This document shows, in pieces, positions 25,410-33,492 of a stretch of 33,947 bases of DNA. Position numbers and translations under genes: made by a program. Below the pieces are notes generated by a model, which saw nothing but the letters and a program-made list of their open reading frames with translations, was not told the origin of the DNA and searched no databases. Source of the DNA: a virus. How positions within the stretch are numbered: the first letter of the stretch is position 1; each line of letters begins with the position of its first letter. The stretch spans positions 1 to 33,947 of IMG/VR virus record IMGVR_UViG_3300004457_000197; one strand, 5' to 3'.

Positions 25410-27562
25410 TACAAGATACTCCAATTGGTTCCATTAGACACTACCATAAATACATTATATCTCGTACCTATTGATTGAGTCAGAGCATCATCTATAGTTT
25501 CGGAACCATTCCCATCTATAGTTACTAGGTTGCTAGAACTGTCTATCTTCTTAACGTAGTACTTTCTGCCTGTTATACCTACGGCTGTAGGCAGGACTAT
25601 AGTGACTGTACCGCTAGTAGCATCGACAAGTACAATCTCATACGTATCATCTAAAGTTGTATTAGTGCTAACACTATTCACCGGGGTGAAAGAATCCCTA
25701 TTTATAGTTAAAGCTATTGTTCCGCTAGTGGTTACAGGAGAACCGCTATTTATAGTTAGCCCGTTGTCCACGCTAATAGCAACAGAGGTTACAGTGCCAG
25801 AGCCGCCGCCACCAGAAACAAAAGGAGCCCCTAAAGTAGCTAAAACTGAACCGTTGGTTGCTTCTGGGAAAGTGACTACAAACTCATTTAAAGAAGTGTG
25901 GTTAATATTAGCGTAAACCTCTGCATCACCGTTAGTAGTAAGTACCTGTACTATAGGGCGCTTACCAAAGTTATGGGTTACTGTGACACTAGTTTGGTCT
26001 GTAAAAGCCTGCTCTAAATAGCCTGAGGTTGGAGGTAATTCTGCCCAGATAGACTCACCATTATTATCGTAGGTTAAAACATAACCGTTACTTGCTCCTG
26101 ATACTGTGTTAGGAAGCGCATAGGCTCCATTAACATTTAGAGTAGTTACCATTGCAGTACCTTGGACATCTAATGGGTAATCAGGAGTTGTATCATTAAC
26201 ACCTATATAACCGGCTACATAAGCATCACTACTAACACCTAAAGTACCTGTAACATCTAAATTATAGTTAGGCTCAGTAGTACCTATACCTACATTAGGG
26301 CCTGAGATAGTTAATCTATGTTCCGCAGAATTAGCTTCATATATGATGAATTTACCAGGGCCATAGAAAGAAGAAGCACCGGTAGAAATTAGTTTATAAG
26401 GTACGCCATTATCAGGCCCAGAGGAAGAAGTATTGTTTATGGTTATAGCTGTATCGTCAGAGGCGCTATCAGAAGATACTTCTAAAGTACTAGCTGGGGT
26501 GTTAGTCCCTATACCTAAAAAGTTATCAGTATTGTTATAGAATAAATGGCCGTTGTCTTGGGCTAAAGTATTGTCTGCTCCGACAAATAAAACAGCACCT
26601 ACTCCACCATTAGTAATCATAGTGCCGTTAATAGTTAAATCACTTGGAGGTATATCAGCATTTATAGTTAGAGTGTTAGTCCCAGAATCAGTAGTAATAG
26701 TTACTCCGTTACCTTCTATATTTAAAGTATCTGTTGAGCTATTAGCTGTTATAGAAGTTTGACCCGGAGAAGCTATAGTAACAAAGGTATCTTGGTCGCC
26801 AGTATTTACGCCAGATAAATTACTTAGATTAGTAATATCAGTTCCTGTTATTGAGTTAGCACTTGAAAAAGTAAACACCGGGTCTGTTTCATGCGCTGGG
26901 ACATCAGTACTTAAACTAGAGGATAACTCGTACCCACTTAAATCTTGGTCACCCGTATTAACACCGCTTAGGTTACTTAGATTGGTAATGTCCGTTCCAG
27001 TAATAGAGTAAGCACTAGACATACTAAATAATGGGTCAGTTTCATGCGCTGGGACATCTGTGCTTAGGCTAGAAGATAACTCATAACCACTTAGGTCTTG
27101 GTCGCCTGTATTTACGCCAGATAAATTATTAATATTAGTTATGTCAGTAGAATCTATATTAAAGGCTTCTGAGACAGAGTATACCGGGTCAGTTTCATTA
27201 GCCGGAACATCTGTAGCCATTCCTGAAATTAGTTGATAACCTGATAAGTCCTGGTCTCCTGTGTTAGTGCCGCTAAGATTAGATAGATTTGTTATATCAG
27301 TGCTAGTAATATCAAAGGCATCAGAAGCTATGAATACAGGATCAGTTTCTGTAATTATTCCTGATAAAGATGAGCTGTCCACAAACTCTATAACAGAGCC
27401 ATTTACTTGTAATAGATAACCATTAGAGCCTGAATAAGTATCAGGAGTATCATCTAGTCCTAAGAAAGTCTTTTTACCTACTAGTGTTGTTTTAGTAGCT
27501 ATTGCAGCCGAAGATGTTAGCAGGGTTATTAATAGTGTTAAGAGTATATGTTTATGTTTCAT
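25409..27562 (-). CDS. Large fibre-like protein with Sec signal peptide and 51-aa repeats
   Basis: A 717-aa protein. Residues 1-22 form a signal peptide ([21 protein letters not shown]). The [21 protein letters not shown] motif follows, as in the fibre at 18675. About 80-285 holds four tandem 51-aa repeats ending [16 protein letters not shown]. Middle segments are of the [20 protein letters not shown] type. A domain shared with the 1081-aa fibre follows ([19 protein letters not shown], near 535-555), and the C-terminal module contains GSETID and [12 protein letters not shown] of the palindrome copy at 27567-27582 lies 9 bp before the ATG. Confidence 0.7.
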   Translation of the reverse strand: MKHKHILLTLLITLLTSSAAIATKTTLVGKKTFLGLDDTPDTYSGSNGYLLQVNGSVIEFVDSSSLSGIITETDPVFIASDAFDITSTDITNLSNLSGTNTGDQDLSGYQLISGMATDVPANETDPVYSVSEAFNIDSTDITNINNLSGVNTGDQDLSGYELSSSLSTDVPAHETDPLFSMSSAYSITGTDITNLSNLSGVNTGDQDLSGYELSSSLSTDVPAHETDPVFTFSSANSITGTDITNLSNLSGVNTGDQDTFVTIASPGQTSITANSSTDTLNIEGNGVTITTDSGTNTLTINADIPPSDLTINGTMITNGGVGAVLFVGADNTLAQDNGHLFYNNTDNFLGIGTNTPASTLEVSSDSASDDTAITINNTSSSGPDNGVPYKLISTGASSFYGPGKFIIYEANSAEHRLTISGPNVGIGTTEPNYNLDVTGTLGVSSDAYVAGYIGVNDTTPDYPLDVQGTAMVTTLNVNGAYALPNTVSGASNGYVLTYDNNGESIWAELPPTSGYLEQAFTDQTSVTVTHNFGKRPIVQVLTTNGDAEVYANINHTSLNEFVVTFPEATNGSVLATLGAPFVSGGGGSGTVTSVAISVDNGLTINSGSPVTTSGTIALTINRDSFTPVNSVSTNTTLDDTYEIVLVDATSGTVTIVLPTAVGITGRKYYVKKIDSSSNLVTIDGNGSETIDDALTQSIGTRYNVFMVVSNGTNWSIL
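25676..25691 (-). repeat. Dispersed palindrome, in-gene copy (TTTCACCCCGGTGAAT)
   Basis: A coding copy (DSFTPVNS) near the start of the C-terminal module of the 717-aa protein. The arms are well kept; the centre is CC instead of CA. Its position at a module boundary is notable. Confidence 0.45.
26790..27330 (-). repeat. Tandem 153-bp coding repeats, about 3.5-4 units
   Basis: Within the 717-aa gene the segment encoding [20 protein letters not shown] ... NTGDQD recurs with a period of 153 bp (51 codons). Equivalent GDQD codons lie near 26790, 26943, 27096 and 27249. The two middle units are almost identical in protein sequence, so unequal crossing-over could change fibre length. Confidence 0.75.
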
Positions 27563-27566
27563 TTTA

Positions 27567-27582
27567 TTTTACCTAGGTGAAA
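27567..27582 (-). repeat. Dispersed palindrome, copy (TTTCACCTAGGTAAAA), also a ribosome site
   Basis: The motif lies in the 22-bp gap between the TAG of the 1081-aa gene and the ATG of the 717-aa gene. Its centre is TA instead of CA. AGG is 9 bp from the ATG. Confidence 0.85.
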
Positions 27583-27584
27583 TC

Positions 27585-30500
27585 CTACAGGACAAACCAA
27601 GACACCCCATCTGTTTTTACCCTAACACTATTGTATTTGACGTTTATTACTTGCGTTAAAGAGTTGTCTATTAGCTCCGACCCAGCCGCGTCTAGTGTAA
27701 CTGTAGTAGAGTTGCTATCAACCATTTTAATGTTGTACTCCCTGCCTGCTATCCCAGAAACGCTTGGTAAAGTAACAGTTAAATCTCCTCCGTTAGCATC
27801 AGCTAGAATTACACAGTGAGTAGAGTTCAAAGTAGTATTTGAATATATAGTATTTATAGGGCACTCAGGTGTATATCTAGGGGAGCCTAAGGTAGCTAAG
27901 ATAGTACCGTTACTTTCTGAACTCATAGTTACTACAAACTCATCTACAGAAGTATGCTCTATGGTAGGTACTAGCTCCACATCTCCATTACTTAAAATTA
28001 CTTGCACTATAGGATAAGCACCGAAATTATGGGTAACAGTAACCGATGTTTGGTCAGTAAAATCCTGAGCTAAGTAGTTATAGTCAGTGGAACTAGAAGG
28101 TAAAGTCCAGATTGTCTCGCCATTACCGTCAGAGGCTAATACATAGCCGTTAAGTCCTGCTGTATGTGGTAAAGAATATTCTCCGTGTACATATAGAGCC
28201 GCTCCATTTATATCACCTACTGATGTTACAGAAAGAGGAGTAATGTTACCAAGAGTAGCTGTTATAGTTCCGCTTGTTGTTACTGGGCTGCCTGAAATAG
28301 TTATGCCGTTATCCCCTGATACAGCAACAGAAGTGACAGTGCCTAAGTTAGAGGTATAACCAGAGTCATTAGTAAAAGTTGAGATAGCTATAGTACCTAA
28401 GTCTGCAGCTAGAATTGTACCGTTTAGTATCTTGCCTGTGGTTATTAAGTTATTAGCTAAATCTGCTGTTGCAATAGTAGCGTCTAAAATCTTAGTTGAG
28501 GTTACTGAGCCTGATGCTATCGTTGCTGCAAAACTACCAGTACCCGAGCCAGTAACATCCCCAGTTAAAGTTATTGTTTGGTCGCCTGTATTTGTACCAG
28601 ATAGGTTAGAACCCGTGACTGTTCCTGTGGCTGCTACTGATAATGGGGTTAAAGCCCCTACAGTTAAAGCTATAGTCCCTGATCCTGTAATAGGTGAACC
28701 AGAGTTTATAGTAATACCATTATCGCCAGAAACTGCCACTGAACTTACAGTCCCTTTAGAATCTAGCTGTGTCTGTATATTAGACGTGACTCCATTTATA
28801 TAATTTAATTCGGTGTTAGATACTATACCTGTAGCTAATTTAGTAGCGTCAATATTTGCACTTGAACTAATATCTACGTTTAATATAGTACCGTTTGTTA
28901 TCGCTCCTGTAGTTATGTTTGTGAGTGTATTAGAGGAGCCACTTATAGATTTATTAATTAGAGTATCTGAGCTTGATGAAGTTATATAACCTGAATCATT
29001 AGTAAACGTACTATTAGCTATAGTGCTTAAGTCCACAGCCGTAATAGTGCCATTATTAATATCAGCACCTGTTACACTTCCGTCTATTATGGCGCTAGAG
29101 CCTATACCTGTAATAGTATTAGAACCTCCGTTTATAGCCTTATTGGTTAAAGTGTCTGAACTTGAAGCGGTAATAAACCCTGCTGTATTACTAAGAGAAC
29201 CAGTCCCTATAGAGGCTAAATCTAATGTGCCTGTTAAAGTGCCTGAACCAGTTATTGGTGAACCTGATTTTAAAGCAAAACCATTATCACCTGCTAAAGC
29301 TACTGATGTAACAGTGCCTACACCTTTAGCATCTAATTGTGTTTGTATGTTAGAAGTTACACCGTTAATATAATTAAGCTCAGTGTTAGATATAATACCT
29401 GTTCCTAGTTTAGAAGCATCTATGTTAGCTGCTGAGTTTATATCAATATTCAAAATAGTGCCGTTAGTAATAGCGCTAGAGGTTATTGCTGTAATTGTAT
29501 TAGCTGAGCCACTAATGGATTTGTTAGTTAAAGTATCACTAGACGAAGCAGTTATAAAATTACCAGTGTTGCTTAGTGACCCTGTTCCTATAGAAGCTAA
29601 GTTTAAAGTTAAAGCTAAAGTACCCGCACTAGTTATAGGAGAGCCAGTTAAAGCTATACCGTTATCACCTGTAGCTGCAACTGAGGTTACTGTCCCTGTG
29701 TTAGTAGTCCAGCCTGCGTCATTGTTTAAGCTTGATGTGTTGATAGCTGCTAGGTTTAAAGTACCTGTTAAAGTACCAGAGCTAGTAATAGGGCTTCCTG
29801 ATTTTAAAGCAAAACCGTTATCGCCCGCTAAAGCTACACTTGTTACAGTTCCAGTAGTTGTAGAATAACCAGCATCATTTGTAAAGGTAGATATCGCTAT
29901 TGTTCCTAAATCCGCAGCTAGGATAGTGCCATTTAAAATCTTAGAAGTGCTTACTGAGTTTCCTGCCAAATCTGCAAGAGCCACTGTGCCGTTAAGTATT
30001 TTACTTGTAGTTATAGAGTTAGCAGCCACTGTAGTTGCAAATGAGCCAGTGCCGCTTCCTGTTACGTCTCCTGTTAGAGATATGGTTTGGTCACCCGTAT
30101 TAGTACCACTTAAATTAGAGCCTGTAATAGTGCTAGATGCGGTAATAGTAGACCCGTTAATATGGCCTGTAGTTATTAAATGCTCAGATCCAAAGCTAAT
30201 AGAGGAGCCACTTGTTGTTATAGATCCGTTAGAAAGAGATAAGCCGTTGACTGCTAAAAGTTCTGTAGTTTTATTATAAGTAAAGCCAGAGTCTCCACCT
30301 AAAGCTGAGCCACCATTATTAAACTGGACTTGTGTATCCGTACCCCCTGGAGTAGACCCTCCGCTTATTGTCGCCCAAGCAGTTAGACCATTACCATCAT
30401 AAATAAGTGATTGACCATTTAACCCGGGTGAAACTGTTAGTGAGTAAGCTCCATTACTATTTAGAGTTTGAGCCATTAAAGTACCATTGACTTCTAGCTT

Positions 30501-30830
30501 ATAAGAGGGGGTAGTGTCGCCTATACCGATATTTCCACCGTTGTCGACATAGAGTTTAGAGCCGTTATTTGCCAGGATAGAAACACCGTATTGCCCTACA
30601 TTACCTATAAGCATATCCTCGCCATAATTGGTCTGGAAAAGTTCTTTAATCTGAAGCTTCTTAGTGGTACCAGTAGGCCCGTCAGTTGTATCTTTAAGAT
30701 CCTCTACGTATAAAACTGCTCCGTTATCTGGGGAGGCGTAGGCTGCTTTATCTTGTAATTTAAAAGCGTAAACAGGTAATACAGTAGTATGTATAAGTAT
30801 TAGCGATAAAAATAGGGTAATTAGTCTCAT
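27585..30830 (-). CDS. Giant fibre-like protein with Sec signal peptide
   Basis: A 1081-aa protein, first gene of the cassette after baseplate gene I (4-bp gap). Residues 1-22 form a signal peptide (LITLFLSLILIHTTVLPVYA). The shaft (about 150-900) is built from recurring GTVTSVALAGDNGFALKSGS, TASSSDTLTNKSISGS and NYINGVTSNIQTQLDAKG units, and DNA copies are similar enough to see by eye. The C-terminal 180 residues hold two modules shared with the 717-aa fibre: [20 protein letters not shown], then the module with GSELID and GVSWFVL. It stops with TAG. No clear Shine-Dalgarno precedes the ATG, so coupling to gene I is likely. It may be the main long fibre, but the signal peptide is hard to reconcile with cytoplasmic assembly. 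Confidence 0.72.
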   Translation of the reverse strand: MRLITLFLSLILIHTTVLPVYAFKLQDKAAYASPDNGAVLYVEDLKDTTDGPTGTTKKLQIKELFQTNYGEDMLIGNVGQYGVSILANNGSKLYVDNGGNIGIGDTTPSYKLEVNGTLMAQTLNSNGAYSLTVSPGLNGQSLIYDGNGLTAWATISGGSTPGGTDTQVQFNNGGSALGGDSGFTYNKTTELLAVNGLSLSNGSITTSGSSISFGSEHLITTGHINGSTITASSTITGSNLSGTNTGDQTISLTGDVTGSGTGSFATTVAANSITTSKILNGTVALADLAGNSVSTSKILNGTILAADLGTIAISTFTNDAGYSTTTGTVTSVALAGDNGFALKSGSPITSSGTLTGTLNLAAINTSSLNNDAGWTTNTGTVTSVAATGDNGIALTGSPITSAGTLALTLNLASIGTGSLSNTGNFITASSSDTLTNKSISGSANTITAITSSAITNGTILNIDINSAANIDASKLGTGIISNTELNYINGVTSNIQTQLDAKGVGTVTSVALAGDNGFALKSGSPITGSGTLTGTLDLASIGTGSLSNTAGFITASSSDTLTNKAINGGSNTITGIGSSAIIDGSVTGADINNGTITAVDLSTIANSTFTNDSGYITSSSSDTLINKSISGSSNTLTNITTGAITNGTILNVDISSSANIDATKLATGIVSNTELNYINGVTSNIQTQLDSKGTVSSVAVSGDNGITINSGSPITGSGTIALTVGALTPLSVAATGTVTGSNLSGTNTGDQTITLTGDVTGSGTGSFAATIASGSVTSTKILDATIATADLANNLITTGKILNGTILAADLGTIAISTFTNDSGYTSNLGTVTSVAVSGDNGITISGSPVTTSGTITATLGNITPLSVTSVGDINGAALYVHGEYSLPHTAGLNGYVLASDGNGETIWTLPSSSTDYNYLAQDFTDQTSVTVTHNFGAYPIVQVILSNGDVELVPTIEHTSVDEFVVTMSSESNGTILATLGSPRYTPECPINTIYSNTTLNSTHCVILADANGGDLTVTLPSVSGIAGREYNIKMVDSNSTTVTLDAAGSELIDNSLTQVINVKYNSVRVKTDGVSWFVL
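28430..30080 (-). repeat. Imperfect coding repeats in the 1081-aa fibre shaft
   Basis: Protein units NTELNYINGVTSNIQTQLD (at about 28760-28820 and 29335-29390), SSSDTLTNK (three copies) and GTVTSVA..GDNG (several copies) recur with diverged DNA. This fits growth by duplication followed by drift. Confidence 0.65.
30418..30433 (-). repeat. Dispersed palindrome, degenerate in-gene copy (TTTCACCCGGGTTAAA)
   Basis: A coding copy (VSPGLNG) in the N-terminal region of the 1081-aa fibre, with a fully palindromic CCCGGG centre and one arm mismatch. Confidence 0.4.
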
Positions 30831-30834
30831 ATAA

Positions 30835-31704
30835 TTAAGGAAGCTCTAATAACCCTCCCATAGTATCTTCTAATCCGTCCCCGTCTGTCCCCTGGAAGTA
30901 GAATGGGGAAACGTCAGATGAAGACACTATATATAGCATATCAGACCCTAGAACATCATCGGCTATATCGTCAGGAGTAGTAGCCCCTCTAGAGTACCAA
31001 ACCGAGTATCCTGTACAAGTGTATTCTCCGAAACCACAAACGGCAGAAAGCGAATCAGCATACGTTAATGAATGTCCAATTGTTGATCTGCCGCCGAATT
31101 CAACCTCAGGCTCTACTAAAGAGTCGTAACTTAAAGAAAACCCTTGGGTATCTCTAAAAGAAGTCCAAACCCCCAGCTCTTCTCTATACTGTCCCGAAGC
31201 TGCTTGAAGAAGTGAGTTGTTTAACTTAGCTTGATTAAGTATTAATGGAGGGCAGTTTATACCATGCCATAGACGAAGCAGTCTTGAGCGTGTTGGCTTT
31301 GCTAGGTTAGAAAGCTTGACTATGTTAACTAGTGTGTCGTAACTAGGGATACTAGCTAGCTCATATTGAAAGTCAGCCCAGTAAGTGTATACGCGTTCTT
31401 CTATCTCCGTAGGAGTGATATCTATCCACCCTAAAGCCATCTCAACAGCGTGTTTAGTACCTTGAATTCTTTGAAACTCTAATCCAGTACTAAATAGTTC
31501 TTCTGGGTCGGTTAACCATTCGGATACAGCACCTAAGTTAAACTCCCAAACTATATACGGACGAATACTATCAGTAGCTTCGCCACCATATTTCACCTTG
31601 GGTAAAACTGTTAAAGCGTCATTTAGATCACCATAGCCATCATAAAGGTCGGCTAAATCCTTTTCCAATTGTGAAGAGTTTGAGGGTAGAAGATTGCTAG
31701 ACAC
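30835..31704 (-). CDS. I: Baseplate protein, P2 gpI-like (tail protein I)
   Basis: A 289-aa protein following J, as in P2, but longer than P2 gpI (176 aa). The N-terminal 120 residues carry the family pattern: LLPSNSSQLEKDLADLYDGY, then IRPYIVWEFNLGAVSEWL, and FQRIQGTKHAVEMALGWI, where the GT is typical. The remaining 160 residues are an extension that could connect to the unusual fibre set. The start is GTG at 31702-31704, immediately after the TAG of J (TAGGTG), with AGGA 7 bp upstream. It ends 4 bp before the first giant fibre gene. Confidence 0.85.
   Translation of the reverse strand: MSSNLLPSNSSQLEKDLADLYDGYGDLNDALTVLPKVKYGGEATDSIRPYIVWEFNLGAVSEWLTDPEELFSTGLEFQRIQGTKHAVEMALGWIDITPTEIEERVYTYWADFQYELASIPSYDTLVNIVKLSNLAKPTRSRLLRLWHGINCPPLILNQAKLNNSLLQAASGQYREELGVWTSFRDTQGFSLSYDSLVEPEVEFGGRSTIGHSLTYADSLSAVCGFGEYTCTGYSVWYSRGATTPDDIADDVLGSDMLYIVSSSDVSPFYFQGTDGDGLEDTMGGLLELP
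31591..31607 (+). repeat. Dispersed palindrome, degenerate in-gene copy (17 bp)
   Basis: TTTCACCTTGGGTAAAA has one extra central base and one arm mismatch. It lies in gene I and may be chance. Confidence 0.3.
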
Positions 31705-32547
31705 CTAGATTCCTCTGTCTCCTTGAGTTAAAGTTATTGTTCCTAGGACGATAAACTCATTATCACTAGCAATAACATCACTGGTAGGGGCAGATAGGGT
31801 TACACTGTGTACACCGGCTACATGCAGTTGGCTTATTAGCCATGACTTAGTTAGATCTTTACCTAGCCCTCTATACTCTAGGTGAGCTGCAGCTAGGTTA
31901 GCTTGTAAAGTTGTAAACACACTTTGAGGGGTGTCTGGTAACAATGATACGGTCGCAGTAACTGCTTGTGTTATTTTAGTAGCTGGAACCACCGTAAGAA
32001 GGTCGGTCAATACACGGATACTGTCAGAGTTCACATAGGTATAAACAGTGTCTAAAAGTTCTTCAGAGGGGACACCGTCATTAACGCTAGAGGGGCCGAG
32101 GATTGCTATCTCGACTTCCCCCGGAGCAGGGCTATATACTCTGGCATCAACAACATCACTAGATGAAGATAAAGCGTGGAACTTATAAAGATTGGTAGGG
32201 CCTGCTGCTGAAGGTATTAAACCACGCTCTTGGATTCTAGTTCTAAAAGCTTCATCTGTCTCCCCTGATAGCCGTTCTATTAGGAAATTGGCTGCTATAT
32301 TATCCAAATTGTCCCCAGTAGCGTAAGCTAGGAGCATACCTTTTATAGCTGAATTGATTCTAAGCCTGACGATAAACTCCCTAAATACGTAGGTATCTAA
32401 AACTGTAACAGCAGGGTCGCTGGCTAATAGTGACTCGTATTCTGGCTCGGCCTCAATAAAATTGGTGAGTATTCTATCGCGTAAGTCTTTAAGCGTGATG
32501 CTATCAAGAATCTGTGGGGCCGGTAAACTTGTTAAGTCGAATGTCAT
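31705..32547 (-). CDS. J: Baseplate J-like protein (P2 gpJ)
   Basis: A 280-aa wedge protein (P2 gpJ is 302 aa), between W and I. It has the family layout: an N-terminal helical region (SITLKDLRDRILTNFIEAEP), the hydrophobic AIKGMLLAYATGDNLDNIAA block (about 69-88), LIERLSGETDEAFRTRIQER (about 93-112), and the SSSDVVDARVYSPAPGEVEI strand pair (about 127-146). Wedge proteins link hub to sheath and transmit the contraction signal. The start lies 6 bp after W; there is no good Shine-Dalgarno, so coupling is likely. It ends with TAG. Confidence 0.9.
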   Translation of the reverse strand: MTFDLTSLPAPQILDSITLKDLRDRILTNFIEAEPEYESLLASDPAVTVLDTYVFREFIVRLRINSAIKGMLLAYATGDNLDNIAANFLIERLSGETDEAFRTRIQERGLIPSAAGPTNLYKFHALSSSSDVVDARVYSPAPGEVEIAILGPSSVNDGVPSEELLDTVYTYVNSDSIRVLTDLLTVVPATKITQAVTATVSLLPDTPQSVFTTLQANLAAAHLEYRGLGKDLTKSWLISQLHVAGVHSVTLSAPTSDVIASDNEFIVLGTITLTQGDRGI

Positions 32548-32553
32548 AATATA

Positions 32554-32904
32554 TTAGGTTGTAGAGAACTCCAAATTATCTAGGGTGATTAATTCACCAT
32601 TAGGTATATAAACGCCCTGTATGCGAATCTGAATCTTACCTCTAGCTGAATCGAAGACAGGAACGTCTACTTTCTTGATTGCTATCCTAGGCTCGTACTT
32701 CTCTATAGCTTCTACAATAGAGGATCTTAAAGACAATAAAAAGGCACTGTTCATCGGGGCATCTAGTAAATCATACAAAGACGCGCCAAAATCTCTTAGG
32801 ATCACTCTAGACCCTATTGAAGTTGTTAATATAGTATTTATCGACTGGCGGAGATGTGCGTAGTCGCTTATGGTTTTGCCAGTGTACCGATCCATCAAGA
32901 CCAT
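32554..32904 (-). CDS. W: Baseplate wedge protein, P2 gpW-like (gp25 family)
   Basis: A 116-aa protein (P2 gpW is 115 aa). The gp25-type pattern is clear: MDRYTGKTISDYAHLRQSIN (4-23), then LTTSIGSRVILRDFG (about 26-40), a DLLDAPMN helix, and the EPRIAIKKVDV strand. gp25-like subunits seed sheath assembly at the baseplate. AAGAG lies about 5 bp before the chosen ATG; a second ATG three codons inside is possible. A palindrome copy ends 34 bp upstream. P2 gene V (spike) normally precedes W but is absent here. Confidence 0.9.
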   Translation of the reverse strand: MVLMDRYTGKTISDYAHLRQSINTILTTSIGSRVILRDFGASLYDLLDAPMNSAFLLSLRSSIVEAIEKYEPRIAIKKVDVPVFDSARGKIQIRIQGVYIPNGELITLDNLEFSTT

Positions 32905-32938
32905 GATACTCTTAGCTTAACGTGTTTCTAATGCAAAA

Positions 32939-32954
32939 CTTCACCTGGGTGAAA
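32939..32954 (-). repeat. Dispersed palindrome, copy (TTTCACCCAGGTGAAG)
   Basis: This copy starts 1 bp after the TAG of the 136-aa gene and is identical to those at 9282 and 18123. It separates the unknown gene from the baseplate operon. Confidence 0.88.
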
Positions 32955-32955
32955 T

Positions 32956-33366
32956 CTACTGGTTTACTCTGTAGTGATTTAAAAAGAAAGTTTCTAATTC
33001 AACCGCTTCTTCGTAAGTAAGAGCTAATATGTAGTTAAAATCTTCATTATCCAGATCTAAGAACAATAAGGGCTTCTCATAATCTGTAGTAACATACCTC
33101 TTCCAGATCTCTCTAGTTACAAAGCTACCTTGCTCGTCACCTTCTAAGATACCGATTGACCACTTCTGATAGCCTTCTAGGAAGATTATGTCACACGCTC
33201 TTTCGATTGTGCAGTTACCCATCTTAGTTATGTCTATACCTTTCTTACCTTTTCTAAGGTGTGTACTGGTTATTTTTCCACCTTCACCGATTATCAAAAC
33301 TTGATTCTTGTTAGTTATTGTTTTTGGTTTATTATCTTGTGTAATTATAGTGCTTTTATCGGTCAT
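32956..33366 (-). CDS. Unknown 136-aa protein at the head of the tail operon
   Basis: A soluble protein with a beta-rich start (TIITQDNKPKTITNKNQVLI), a basic stretch (THLRKGKKGIDITKMG), one cysteine pair (C52 and C58 in GNCTIERACDII) and an acidic helical end (LTYEEAVELETFFLNHY). No family was recognised. It has a strong GGAGG site before the ATG and a good promoter directly upstream, so it is probably the first gene of the leftward transcript, where P2 has the spike gene V; its sequence does not resemble a spike. It stops with TAG. Confidence 0.6.
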   Translation of the reverse strand: MTDKSTIITQDNKPKTITNKNQVLIIGEGGKITSTHLRKGKKGIDITKMGNCTIERACDIIFLEGYQKWSIGILEGDEQGSFVTREIWKRYVTTDYEKPLLFLDLDNEDFNYILALTYEEAVELETFFLNHYRVNQ

Positions 33367-33389
33367 TTATTCCTCCATTTCTTGATTAA

Positions 33390-33418
33390 ATCATACCATG
33401 TATAACGTAGAATGTACA
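33390..33418 (-). promoter_or_regulatory. Promoter for the leftward tail/baseplate operon
   Basis: On the minus strand TGTACA (33418-33413), a 17-bp spacer and TATGAT (33395-33390) with a TGG extended -10. It lies 24 bp from the ATG of the 136-aa gene. The CATGGTATGAT string is shared with the promoter at 1321. Confidence 0.6.
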
Positions 33419-33458
33419 CCTCTATAATGAAATCTTAATAATTCAAAACCAGCATATT

Positions 33459-33486
33459 TTCACACATTAATTAACCATGGTATAAT
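33459..33486 (+). promoter_or_regulatory. Rightward sigma-70 promoter of the non-coding region
   Basis: TTCACA (33459-33464, 5 of 6), a 16-bp spacer ending in TGG, and a perfect TATAAT (33481-33486). No convincing ORF follows, only a 12-codon frame from ATG 33516. The promoter is divergent from that of the tail operon. Confidence 0.7.
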
Positions 33487-33492
33487 TGCTAC

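Noticed and set aside
25410-25424. TTG start five codons upstream for the 464-aa fibre gene
   Set aside because: The ATG at 25407-25409 has GGAG at a proper distance and the TAATG overlap seen at other junctions here.
26790-27330. CRISPR-like array
   Set aside because: The repeats are in-frame 51-codon protein units without unique spacers.
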